This document shows positions 1-6,714 of a stretch of 64,000 nucleotides of DNA, in pieces. The stretch lies in contig NZ_CP040442.1 of NCBI RefSeq assembly GCF_015191005.1, forward strand, positions 434,001 through 498,000. The letters are read 5' to 3'. How positions within the stretch are numbered: position 1 is the stretch's first letter; every line of letters begins with the position of its first letter. Position numbers and translations under genes: made by a program. Source of the stretch: Kaistella flava (ex Peng et al. 2021). GTDB lineage: Bacteria > Bacteroidota > Bacteroidia > Flavobacteriales > Weeksellaceae. Below the pieces are notes generated by a model that was given only the letters and a program-made list of their open reading frames with translations, made no database searches and was not told the origin of the DNA.

Positions 1-1
1 T

Positions 2-751
2 GTCGAATATATTCGTGCTTTTGCCAATATGACGACCGATTTTGAATTGGCTGGTTATCAGGAAAAGGAAATTAAACATTTTAAAGACCGTTTGGATTTC
101 TATTTAAATGTTCGCGAAGTGATCAGAATTGCAAGTAATGAAATAATTGATCTGAAAGTCTACGAAGCAGATATGCGTTTCCTTTTGGATACTTATATCC
201 GCGCTGAAGAATCAGAAGTAATTTCTCCATTTGAAGATATTTCTTTATTAGATTTAATGGAAACCGATATGGACAAAGCGATTGATTCTTTACCTAAATC
301 TGTGAAAGGAAATAAAGAAGCCGTCGCTGAGGTTATTGAAAATAATGTAAGAAGTAAGATTGTAGAAGATCATTTGCTGGATCCTAAATATTTTGATGAA
401 ATGTCGGTTCTTTTAGCGGAACTCATTGAGGCAAGAAAACGGGATTCAATTCTGTATCAGGAATATTTATTGAAAATGGCGGAGTTAATTCGCATGGTGA
501 ATAAAGGTCAGAAAGATGATGTTCCAAAATCATTAAATACAAAAGGCAAAGTTGCTTTATATCATACTTTGGAAGATGAAGAATTGGCGCTGGTTTGTGA
601 TCGCGAAGTTCAATATGCAAAACAGGAAGGTTTTAGGGATAATTTGATGAAGCAAAGGAAAGTTAAAAAAGCAATTAAGAAGGTTGTTGAAGATGATGCT
701 TTAGCAGAACAGGTTTATCAGATTATAGAACAGAATAAAGAAGATTATTAA
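2..751 (+). CDS. hsdR: Type I restriction endonuclease subunit R, C-terminal part (5' end outside window)
   Basis: The reading frame is open from the window edge, so this is the end of a longer gene; the first internal ATG (base 29) is not the true start. The roughly 249 visible residues are rich in charged helices, with stretches such as IRAFANM near the start and KKVVEDDALAEQVYQIIEQ at the end. These resemble the C-terminal helical region of HsdR, which docks the motor/nuclease subunit onto the HsdM-HsdS methyltransferase core. The helicase and PD-(D/E)XK nuclease domains would lie upstream. The next gene, a SprT-like metallopeptidase, starts 2 bases after the stop, and such genes often accompany type I restriction loci. 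The family call rests on this C-terminus and the neighbour, so moderate to good confidence. Confidence 0.75.
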   Translation, partial: VEYIRAFANMTTDFELAGYQEKEIKHFKDRLDFYLNVREVIRIASNEIIDLKVYEADMRFLLDTYIRAEESEVISPFEDISLLDLMETDMDKAIDSLPKSVKGNKEAVAEVIENNVRSKIVEDHLLDPKYFDEMSVLLAELIEARKRDSILYQEYLLKMAELIRMVNKGQKDDVPKSLNTKGKVALYHTLEDEELALVCDREVQYAKQEGFRDNLMKQRKVKKAIKKVVEDDALAEQVYQIIEQNKEDY

Positions 752-752
752 A

Positions 753-1448
753 ATGCGAACAGAGCATTTACAAATTGGGAGTTTAGAGGTTGAAGTTAAA
801 TTTAAACCTATTAAAAACCTGCACTTAAGCGTTCATCCACCACATGGAAAAGTGACGGTTTCCTCTCCGGAATATTTTGATCTTGAAAAAGTTCGGGTTT
901 ATCTCACCACGAAAATTGGCTGGATCAAACGCGAACAAAAGAAAATTGCCAGCCAGGAAAGAGAAGGTGAGAAATTAATGATTACGAGGGAAAGTCATTA
1001 TTTTCTGGGTAAAAGATATTTGCTAAAAGTTACAGAAGCTAAAAGAGCGTATGTTGAAACTCATCATCACGTAATAGAACTCTTTTCTCCTGCGCATTAC
1101 ACCACTGCACAGAAACAGAAACAACTTGACAATTGGTACCGCAGAGAACTGAACACCATTTTAGGTAAACTGTTAATGCACCATTTACCAATTATGAATC
1201 TTACGGTTGATACTTACAGCGTGCGTAAGATGAAAACCAAATGGGGGAGTTGTAACAATGAAAATAGAACTCTGAATTTTAATATTGAACTCATCAAAAA
1301 GCCCATAGAATGCATCGAATATATTGTTGTGCATGAACTGGTTCATTTATTAGAAAGGAATCATAACAAGAATTTCATTATTCTCATGGATCGATATTTA
1401 CCGAATTGGAGAACTCAGAAAAAAATCTTAAACGAATTACCAATCTAA
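753..1448 (+). CDS. YgjP/SprT-like zinc metallopeptidase (DUF45 family)
   Basis: 231 aa, cytoplasmic, no signal peptide. The zinc-binding HELVH motif is at residues 194-198, with a third candidate ligand at His204 in ERNHNKNF. The conserved MKTKWGSC segment at about 160-167 is the hallmark of the YgjP/DUF45 branch of gluzincin-like peptidases. The length matches the family (about 230 aa). The start is 1 base after the hsdR stop codon, so the two are probably co-transcribed. Genes of this family are commonly found as the last gene of type I restriction-modification operons. Their substrate is unknown, and a role in the restriction system is inferred from linkage only. The gene lies just upstream of an IS30 insertion but appears intact. 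Confidence 0.85.
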   Translation: MRTEHLQIGSLEVEVKFKPIKNLHLSVHPPHGKVTVSSPEYFDLEKVRVYLTTKIGWIKREQKKIASQEREGEKLMITRESHYFLGKRYLLKVTEAKRAYVETHHHVIELFSPAHYTTAQKQKQLDNWYRRELNTILGKLLMHHLPIMNLTVDTYSVRKMKTKWGSCNNENRTLNFNIELIKKPIECIEYIVVHELVHLLERNHNKNFIILMDRYLPNWRTQKKILNELPI

Positions 1449-1586
1449 GTAATCTAATTTAATTTTATTAATGGCATTTATAAGCTTTCTTATAACTGGA
1501 TTTTCAATTTTAGAAAAACATTAAAAATTATAAAGAAAACAAAAATCAAACTTACATTCAATTAATAAATGCAACGGTTAATAAAA

Positions 1587-1636
1587 GACTGCTGGGATAG
1601 CTTCTGTTCCTAGGAACAGAAGCTATCCCAGCAGTC
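1587..1636. repeat. Perfect 50-bp palindrome next to IS30 element
   Basis: Two 25-base arms are exact reverse complements with no spacer, centred on CCTAGG between 1611 and 1612. It is about 50% GC in an AT-rich gap and is not followed by a T-run, so it does not look like an ordinary terminator. It ends about 20 bp before the left end of the IS30 element. IS30-type transposases are known to prefer palindromic targets, but here the palindrome is uninterrupted. Confidence 0.95.
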
Positions 1637-1653
1637 GGCGAAAAATTTCATCT

Positions 1654-1661
1654 TATCTTTG
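1654..1661 (+). promoter_or_regulatory. -7 promoter element for the IS30 transposase
   Basis: TATCTTTG matches the Bacteroidota TAnnTTTG -7 consensus exactly and lies 22 bases before the transposase ATG. It overlaps the presumed left terminal repeat, so transcription would start inside the element end. No clear -33 TTG was assigned. Confidence 0.55.
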
Positions 1662-2692
1662 GGTTGCAAAACTCTAAAAACAGATGGCTCATTTAACGTT
1701 GGAACAAAGATACCAAATAGAAACTTATAGAAGTACTGGAATCAGCATTTCTGAAATAGCCAACTTTGTAGGCAAAGACAAAAGTGTAATTTCCAGAGAA
1801 ATCAAGCGAAATGCGGATCAAAGAAGTGGGACATACAAAGCAAAATTAGCCGATAAAAAGGCTCAAAATAGGCATCAAATAAAAAGGAAAAAATGCTCAT
1901 TAACAGCAGAGATAGAAGTGAATATTTTGTGTTATTTGATTAAGGATTATAGCCCAGAACAGATCGTGGGTAGATCTAAAGTTGATAAGGTAAGTATGGT
2001 ATCTGGTGAAAGAATTTACCAATACATTTGGGAAGATAAACGCAGAGGAGGTAAATTGTATCGGCATCTTCGAACCCAGGGAAAGAAGTATAAAAAAAGA
2101 GGTCATTTAAAAGACAAAAGAGGTCTTATTGTTGGTAGAGTGGACATTAGTCAGCGCCCTTCAATAGTTGAAAAGAAGAATAGATTAGGAGATTTAGAAA
2201 TAGATTTGGTCATAGGGAAAGATCACAAAGGAGCCTTACTAACTATTAATGACAGAGCCTCTGGTGTACTATTTATGGGAAAAGTAGGTAGTAAAGAAGC
2301 TGCTGAAATTGAGAAGAAAACCATCGAGTTATTACAAGATTGGAAACCTCTGATCAAAACTATAACCTCTGACAATGGAAAAGAATTTGCAAATCATCAA
2401 GCGATAGCAGAAGCACTCAATATAAGCTACTATTTTGCCAAACCATACCACAGTTGGGAAAGAGGAGCGAATGAAAATTTGAATGGATTAATAAGACAAT
2501 ATTTTCCTAAAAAGCATAACTTTGAAAATATCACAAAAGAACAAATACAAGATGTAACTTATATTTTAAACAATAGACCTAGGAAAAGATTTGGGTACAA
2601 AACGCCCAATGAAATATTTGCCGAACAACTAAATAATTTTGATCATGTTGCATTTATTACTTGAATCCACCAAAGGTAAAACACCCCAAAAC
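1658..2692 (+). mobile_element. IS30-family insertion sequence (approximate limits)
   Basis: A single full-length IS30 transposase gene is bounded by imperfect, weakly matching terminal repeats. The left end reads TTTGGGTTGCAAAAC (from 1658). The right end, read on the minus strand from 2692, begins GTTTTGGGGTGTTTTAC. About 10 of 15 positions agree when these are aligned from TTTGGG. A target duplication could not be identified, so the limits are tentative. The left flank is a 50-bp palindrome and the right flank is a REP-like inverted-repeat unit. Confidence 0.7.
1684..2664 (+). CDS. IS30-family transposase
   Basis: 326 aa, full length for the family. The N-terminus (about 1-60) is a helix-turn-helix of IS30 type (LTLEQRYQIE, then SISEIANFVGKDKSVISREI). 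The C-terminal half is an RNase-H-like DDE integrase core. The likely catalytic residues are Asp174 (LEIDLVIG), Asp230 (TSDNGKEF) and Glu264 (RGANENLNG). The Asp-Glu spacing of 33 residues is as expected for IS30. The downstream RQYFPK motif, typical of the family, is present. No frameshift or internal stop is visible, so the enzyme is likely active. Transposases of this family move the element through a circular intermediate with joined ends. Confidence 0.95.
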   Translation: MAHLTLEQRYQIETYRSTGISISEIANFVGKDKSVISREIKRNADQRSGTYKAKLADKKAQNRHQIKRKKCSLTAEIEVNILCYLIKDYSPEQIVGRSKVDKVSMVSGERIYQYIWEDKRRGGKLYRHLRTQGKKYKKRGHLKDKRGLIVGRVDISQRPSIVEKKNRLGDLEIDLVIGKDHKGALLTINDRASGVLFMGKVGSKEAAEIEKKTIELLQDWKPLIKTITSDNGKEFANHQAIAEALNISYYFAKPYHSWERGANENLNGLIRQYFPKKHNFENITKEQIQDVTYILNNRPRKRFGYKTPNEIFAEQLNNFDHVAFIT

Positions 2693-2706
2693 AAAAAAAA
2701 AGATTC

Positions 2707-2915
2707 CCGCTGCGCAAAGTCTGAGACTTTGAGCATATTAACTATATAATCTTCAATTTACTAATAACTAAAACAGTTGTTATATTATCAATAACCGTTT
2801 TAGAATTAGCAGATCAGCCAATCACAGACCCCAATAAAACAATTGATTTTTGGAAATATAATAAATATGAGGAGTGAGAGTGTTGTGGCTCAAAGTCGGA
2901 GACTTTGCGCAGCGG
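2707..2915. repeat. Inverted-repeat-bounded unit, copy A (about 209 bp)
   Basis: The left end (2707-2734) and right end (2888-2915) are inverted repeats about 28 bp long, with about 26 matches. Each end is itself a hairpin (CAAAGTC, 3 bases, GACTTTG). The interior matches copy B (3013-3223) at most positions without indels over about 120 bases. It contains an open frame ending ...DFWKYN..EE-stop that is conserved between copies. It looks like a non-autonomous, MITE-like unit or a duplicated gene remnant captured between REP hairpins. Confidence 0.8.
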
Positions 2916-2922
2916 AGTAGTG

Positions 2923-3012
2923 CCTTCGACAAGCTCAGGCACCTGGCGATTATTTTCTTGGTGGCTGAGCCTGTCGAAGCCACTTTGCGGTGTCTTCGAC
3001 AGGCTCAGGCAA
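2923..3012. repeat. Cluster of three REP-like words
   Basis: Three copies of the TTCGACAGGCTCA word lie between units A and B: a plus copy near 2923-2943, a minus copy near 2962-2981 (CTGAGCCTGTCGAAG) and a plus copy near 2993-3012. Opposed copies can form a long hairpin. Short open frames across this stretch are translations of the repeat and were not called as genes. Confidence 0.85.
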
Positions 3013-3223
3013 CCGTTGCGCAAAAGTCTCAGACTTTGAGCAAATTAATTATATAATCTTCAATTTACTAATAACTAAAAAAGTTGTAAATTCATCAATA
3101 ACCGTTTTAGAATTAGCAGATCATCCAATCATAGACCCCACTACAACAAATGACTTTTGGAAATATAATAATGATGAGGAGTGAGAATGTTGTGGCTCAA
3201 AGTCGGAGACTTTGCGCAGCGGG
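3013..3223. repeat. Inverted-repeat-bounded unit, copy B (about 211 bp)
   Basis: Second copy of the unit at 2707-2915, lying 307 bp downstream in the same orientation. The left end (3013-3041) carries one extra A in the stem. The right end (3195-3223) is nearly identical to that of copy A. The interior frame ITVLELAD.PI.DP..T.DFWKYN..EE-stop is retained in both copies, although many third-base and some coding changes have accumulated. Confidence 0.8.
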
Positions 3224-3325
3224 GGAGTTAAAAAAAGGTGTATAAATTAGGAATTAATTTGTCCACGCTCCTATAAGCCCTTTCTTTAAATTAGTATTTT
3301 CTCTAATTTTAAAAATAAAATTTTA

Positions 3326-3655
3326 ATGTCAAAAACAAATCCACTCTTCGAATTTACTCGTTTCTACAAAGGTCCAGGAACCGAACCTATAAATCGGGTA
3401 AACAATGCGCAGCTTCTTTGGGAATACGAAAGAAAGTGGGTTGAAAATGAAGAGGATAGAGCTGAAAATCATCCTCGTGTTTTGGAGTATCGGCAGGATG
3501 TGCTTCCATTGTATAATGAGGAAGATGGTATTCCGCTTTCATTGAAAGCTTTACTCTATAACCGTTACACCCATTGGTGCGGAGGTTACGCCTTAGAAGA
3601 TGACGTGCGAGATTTTAAGGATTTTTTGTATCGTGATTATCTACGAACCTCGTAA
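3326..3655 (+). CDS. Unknown small acidic protein, paralogue 1
   Basis: 109 aa, no signal peptide or membrane segment. I do not recognise the family. It is about 60% identical to the 108-aa product at 3982-4308. Shared features are an aromatic N-terminus (FEFTRFYKG), the block KWVEN.E.RAE..PRV.EY.QDVLPLY, the nearly invariant block EEDGIPLSLKALLYNRYTHWCGG at about 69-91, and a C-terminus ending F..RDYL.TS. Conserved His, Cys and Trp in THWCGG could suggest a metal or catalytic site, but this is only a guess. The region just before the ATG (TAGTATTTTCTC) and just after the stop (CTCGTAAATTACGTGG) is also shared with paralogue 2, so the duplication covered the whole transcription unit. A REP pair follows 10 bases after the stop. 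Confidence 0.75.
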   Translation: MSKTNPLFEFTRFYKGPGTEPINRVNNAQLLWEYERKWVENEEDRAENHPRVLEYRQDVLPLYNEEDGIPLSLKALLYNRYTHWCGGYALEDDVRDFKDFLYRDYLRTS

Positions 3656-3665
3656 ATTACGTGGT

Positions 3666-3735
3666 GGTTGAGCCTGTCGAAACTATCATAGAATGTACCT
3701 TCGACAGGCTCAGGCACAAGGATGGGCTCAGGCAC
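3666..3735. repeat. REP-like inverted pair after paralogue 1
   Basis: A minus copy (GGTTGAGCCTGTCGAAAC, 3666-3683) is followed by a plus copy (CCTTCGACAGGCTCAGGCAC, 3698-3717) and a shortened half copy (GGGCTCAGGCACC, to about 3735). The opposed copies can fold into a hairpin. It starts about 10 bases downstream of the stop codon and could also act as a transcription or decay barrier. Confidence 0.85.
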
Positions 3736-3814
3736 CACGGCAGGTTGAGACACCAGGAAATAGTTGTATTTTTAAGATATTTGTTTTTTGTGTGATGGTT
3801 GAGATCCTCTCGGT

Positions 3815-3880
3815 GGTTGAGCTTGTCGAAACCAATTTGCGATGCCTTCGACAGGCTCAGGCACCGCGATGGGCTCAGTA
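3815..3880. repeat. REP-like inverted pair before paralogue 2
   Basis: A minus copy (GGTTGAGCTTGTCGAAACC, 3815-3833) and a plus copy (CCTTCGACAGGCTCAGGCACC, 3845-3865) are followed by a truncated GGGCTCAG word. The arrangement is the same minus-then-plus order seen at 3666 and 4319. Confidence 0.85.
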
Positions 3881-3981
3881 CATCGAATCATAAAATGTAG
3901 AATTTAAGATAGATTTTGCTATTCTTTTATGAGTCTTTTTCTCTAAATAAGTATTTTCTCTCCCACTAAAATAAAATCACA

Positions 3982-4308
3982 ATGTCTCTCAAAAATCCAC
4001 ACCTCCAATTTACCCACTACTACAAAGGAGAAATAGAATGTCCAAAGTCCTGCTTGAACTCCAATTTTTGGTATTACGAAAAAATGTGGGTCGAAAATGC
4101 AGACGAAAGAGCAGAGGATAATCCGCGAGTGATTGAGTATAAACAAGATGTGTTGCCACTTTATGATGAGGAAGATGGTATTCCGCTTTCGTTAAAGGCC
4201 TTGCTTTATAATCGGTACACGCACTGGTGCGGTGGTTCTTGTACTATTGAAGATGAGATGCGTGGCTTTAAGGAATTTCTGCATCGTGATTATCTACTCA
4301 CCTCGTAA
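3982..4308 (+). CDS. Unknown small acidic protein, paralogue 2
   Basis: 108 aa, soluble, family not recognised. It is the tandem paralogue of the 3326-3655 gene, and the blocks listed there are retained (RAE.NPRV.EY.QDVLPLY, EEDGIPLSLKALLYNRYTHWCGG). The middle differs: this copy has a CPKSC motif at about 20-24 and SCTIEDE after the CGG. Synonymous changes outnumber amino-acid changes in the second half, which suggests both copies are kept under selection. REP pairs lie on both sides. The gene may be cargo of, or merely embedded in, the repeat island. Confidence 0.75.
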   Translation: MSLKNPHLQFTHYYKGEIECPKSCLNSNFWYYEKMWVENADERAEDNPRVIEYKQDVLPLYDEEDGIPLSLKALLYNRYTHWCGGSCTIEDEMRGFKEFLHRDYLLTS

Positions 4309-4318
4309 ATTACGTGGT

Positions 4319-4385
4319 GGTTGAGCTTGTCGAAACCACCGTGCTGTGCCTTCGACAGGCTCAGGCACCATGGCAGGCTCAGGCA
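4319..4385. repeat. REP-like inverted pair after paralogue 2
   Basis: A minus copy (4319-4337) and a plus copy (4349-4369) are followed by a half copy (GGCAGGCTCAGGCACC). The pair starts about 10 bases after the stop codon. The junction sequence CTCGTAAATTACGTGGTGGTT is shared with the 3' end of paralogue 1, confirming that gene and REP were duplicated together. Confidence 0.85.
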
Positions 4386-4435
4386 CCAGGAAATATTTGT
4401 ATTTTTAAGATATTTTCTTTTTGTGCGACAATTGA

Positions 4436-4455
4436 GATTGAGCCTGTCGAAACCA
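4436..4455 (-). repeat. REP-like word immediately upstream of the GIY-YIG gene
   Basis: A single minus-orientation copy (GATTGAGCCTGTCGAAACCA) ends 24 bases before the ATG of the nuclease gene. Together with the plus copy at 4777 it brackets the gene as an inverted pair. Confidence 0.8.
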
Positions 4456-4479
4456 CACGATCATAAAAAAAACCATATA

Positions 4480-4773
4480 ATGGCTAAAGGATTCATGTAT
4501 ATTTTAAAATGTGCGGACGACAGTTACTATACTGGTAGTACTGTAGATCTTGAATTACGGTTAGCACAACATCAAAGCGGAGAAGGTGCTAACCACACCA
4601 GAAAAAGGCTTCCGGTAGTCTTGGTTTATTATGAAGAATATCAGGACATTGCGGATGCATTTTATAGGGAAAAACAGGTTCAAGGTTGGAGCCGTAAGAA
4701 GAAAGAAGCCCTGATTGAAAATAGGTCTGAAGATTTGCCGCTTTTTTCTAGAAATAATCAAAGTGGGGAATGA
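4480..4773 (+). CDS. GIY-YIG endonuclease, UPF0213/YhbQ-like, bracketed by REP words
   Basis: 97 aa from the ATG at 4480. The frame is open further upstream, but that part is translated REP sequence, so the shorter start is preferred. The single GIY-YIG nuclease domain fills the protein: YILKC and YYTG supply the two name motifs, followed by the AQHQSG, HTRKRLP and YYEEY segments and the REKQVQGWSRKKKEALI helix with the metal-binding Glu. Such stand-alone domains cleave or nick DNA, but the physiological role of this subfamily is not settled. A REP-like word ends 24 bases upstream and another begins 4 bases after the stop. This tight bracketing, in an island with about a dozen copies, suggests the nuclease acts on or mobilises the repeat; that is inference. 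Confidence 0.85.
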   Translation: MAKGFMYILKCADDSYYTGSTVDLELRLAQHQSGEGANHTRKRLPVVLVYYEEYQDIADAFYREKQVQGWSRKKKEALIENRSEDLPLFSRNNQSGE

Positions 4774-4776
4774 GTG

Positions 4777-4894
4777 CCTTCGACAGGCTCAGGCACCCCG
4801 GAAGGCTCAGGCACCGCGGAAGACTCAGGTACCGGGGCAAGCTCAGGCTCAAGATGATTTAGGAGTCGTTATGGTGGTTGAGCTTGTCGAAACC
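4777..4894. repeat. Degenerate REP-like cluster after the GIY-YIG gene
   Basis: It starts with a full plus copy (4777-4797), continues with three degenerate tandem half copies (AGGCTCAGGCACC, AGACTCAGGTACC, AAGCTCAGGCTCA) and ends with a minus copy (4876-4894). The half copies are spaced about 15-18 bp apart, suggesting local expansion. Confidence 0.8.
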
Positions 4895-5068
4895 ATCATA
4901 AAAAATAGATTGTCGCTCTTCTCACTATTGAAAATTTAAGATTGCCATAGAACCGTGTTGGTCAAATTATTGTTGTCGATGTGCAGTTATATCTTTAAGT
5001 TTGATTTACTATTATTAAAATATAATATCTCTTTTTCGAATCAGTATCAATTCACCAAAAATTTAAAA

Positions 5069-6055
5069 ATGGAATATAGAAAATTAGGACACAGCGATTT
5101 AGAATTATCTGCAATTACGTTCGGAGCTTGGGCTGCCGGAGGTTGGATGTGGGGAAGTACGGACAGAAATGATGCCATTGAAGCCATCAAATCCTCTTAC
5201 GATTTGGGCGTTACTTCCATAGATACTGCGCCAGTTTATGGACAGGGAACCAGTGAAGAAATTGTGGGTGAGGCGATTAAAGGAATTTCCAGAGACCAAT
5301 TACAGATTCTAACGAAATTTGGAATGCGGTGGGATTTAACAAAAGGGACTTTGGGCATGCATTCTAAAGATAATGATGGAAACAAAATTGATATTTATAA
5401 ATACGCCGGAAAAGAAAGTGTCATTTATGAATGTGAACAAAGTTTAAAAAGGTTAGGCACCGATTATATTGATTTATACCAGATTCACTGGCCAGATTTA
5501 ACAACACCGATTGATGAAACTTTTGAAGCGGTTTCAAGATTGATTGAACAGGGGAAGGTTAGATTTGCGGGCGTTTGTAATTACAATGCAGAACAAATGG
5601 CAAAGGCGAACGAAACTGTTAATTTGGTTTCGAACCAAATCCCCTTCAGTATGGTAACGAGAGAAATTGAAGAAGAGACTGTTCCTTACTGTATCAAAAA
5701 TAATAAATCGATTTTAGCCTATAGTCCCATGGAAAGAGGTTTGTTGACTGGGAAAATTCAGCCGGGACATCAATTTGCGGAAGGTGATCACAGAGCAGAT
5801 TTAGCTCACTTTCAACCCGATTTCGTTAAAAAGACCAATGAGCTTTTAGCTCAAATAAAACCAATTGCAGATGCTCATGAAGCAAGTTTAAGTCAGTTAG
5901 TTTTGAGATGGACGATTGAAAGACCGGGAATTACCATCGCTTTAGCGGGCGCCAGAAATGCCAAGCAAGCCACTCAAAATGCGAAAGCAATTGACATTAA
6001 ATTAAGCAAAGAAGAGTTAAAAACGATTGACGATTATGTTAATAATTTTAAATAA
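5069..6055 (+). CDS. Aldo/keto reductase
   Basis: 328 aa from the ATG at 5069; a longer open frame upstream does not resemble the family, so MEYRKLG is the natural start. This is a cytoplasmic NADPH-dependent oxidoreductase with a TIM barrel. The expected catalytic tetrad is present: Asp52 and Tyr57 (IDTAPVYG), Lys83 (LTKFG) and His140 (YQIHWPD). Cofactor-loop signatures occur late (AYSPMERGLLTGK, then ALAGARNAKQA). It resembles the YdjG/general-stress-protein 69 branch. The substrate cannot be read from sequence. The gene stands alone, with the REP island upstream and a terminator hairpin about 20 bases downstream. Confidence 0.93.
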   Translation: MEYRKLGHSDLELSAITFGAWAAGGWMWGSTDRNDAIEAIKSSYDLGVTSIDTAPVYGQGTSEEIVGEAIKGISRDQLQILTKFGMRWDLTKGTLGMHSKDNDGNKIDIYKYAGKESVIYECEQSLKRLGTDYIDLYQIHWPDLTTPIDETFEAVSRLIEQGKVRFAGVCNYNAEQMAKANETVNLVSNQIPFSMVTREIEEETVPYCIKNNKSILAYSPMERGLLTGKIQPGHQFAEGDHRADLAHFQPDFVKKTNELLAQIKPIADAHEASLSQLVLRWTIERPGITIALAGARNAKQATQNAKAIDIKLSKEELKTIDDYVNNFK

Positions 6056-6076
6056 AACCTCATAAAAAAAATTACT

Positions 6077-6106
6077 AAAAGGCTTCGAAAGAAGCTTTTT
6101 TCTTTT
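6077..6106 (+). terminator. Rho-independent terminator after aldo/keto reductase gene
   Basis: The stem AAAAGGCTTC, loop GAAA, GAAGCTTTTTT is followed by more T residues. The same stem-loop core (AAGCTTC/GAAGCTT) recurs at 7361-7391. Confidence 0.8.
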
Positions 6107-6353
6107 TGTTGCTTAAGATTTCAGTGCTGCTGAACCTTTCTATAACTGTTTAAAGTCGAAGTAACTATCTTTCAAATATTTTAAAGAATGATGTAAAATT
6201 AATAAGTAAATATTCTTTAAATTTAAGGTAGAGAATACCGGTATTATAAAAGTTGGGATTTTTGCAGCATTTTGAAACTGGTGATAAATGATTGACTGCA
6301 ATTTTATAGGGTTTTAAAGGAGGAAGGATTTGCTTTAATTTGAATAACATAAA

Positions 6354-6659
6354 ATGGAAAATAATAAAGCGCTTATCGCCGTGGTCAACAATCTTCAAAT
6401 AGAAGATCATTCCGGTGAAAAATCTGATGCAGAGCAATTCGAAGTTTTAGTTAGTTTCATTGATGATCTGATTCGAAATGATTTCAACCGTTTACTGAGT
6501 ATTCTGTACCGCGTGGATATTTCTGAACAGAAACTAAAGCAAAAGTTGGCTGAAAATAAAGAAACTACAGTGCGGTCTGCGGAAATTATTGCACAACTTC
6601 TTATTGATAGAGAAGAGGAAAAAATAATTTCACGGGCAAAATACAGGCAAGAAAAGTAG
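6354..6659 (+). CDS. Conserved-looking unknown protein, 101 aa
   Basis: No recognised family. The product is soluble, acidic and mostly helical, with ISEQKLKQKLAENKETTVRSAEIIAQLLIDREEEKI predicted as helix or coiled coil in the second half. It is preceded by about 300 bases without a gene (6056-6353, holding only the terminator) and followed 55 bases later by the SOUL-family gene in the same direction. Codon use is like its neighbours, and the frame is uninterrupted. It may be a small regulatory or adaptor protein, but no function is proposed. Confidence 0.65.
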   Translation: MENNKALIAVVNNLQIEDHSGEKSDAEQFEVLVSFIDDLIRNDFNRLLSILYRVDISEQKLKQKLAENKETTVRSAEIIAQLLIDREEEKIISRAKYRQEK

Positions 6660-6714
6660 AAAGTAAATCTTCAGTGGATCAATTTGAAATTCTAATCATT
6701 AAATGTTCTGAATC

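Noticed and set aside
2814..3893. Several 60-70-codon frames on both strands around the REP words
   Set aside because: They are translations of repeat words (LRQAQA, VEPVETT-like strings) and lack start signals.
4321..4479. N-terminal extension of the GIY-YIG gene
   Set aside because: It is translated REP sequence. The domain begins at the ATG at 4480.
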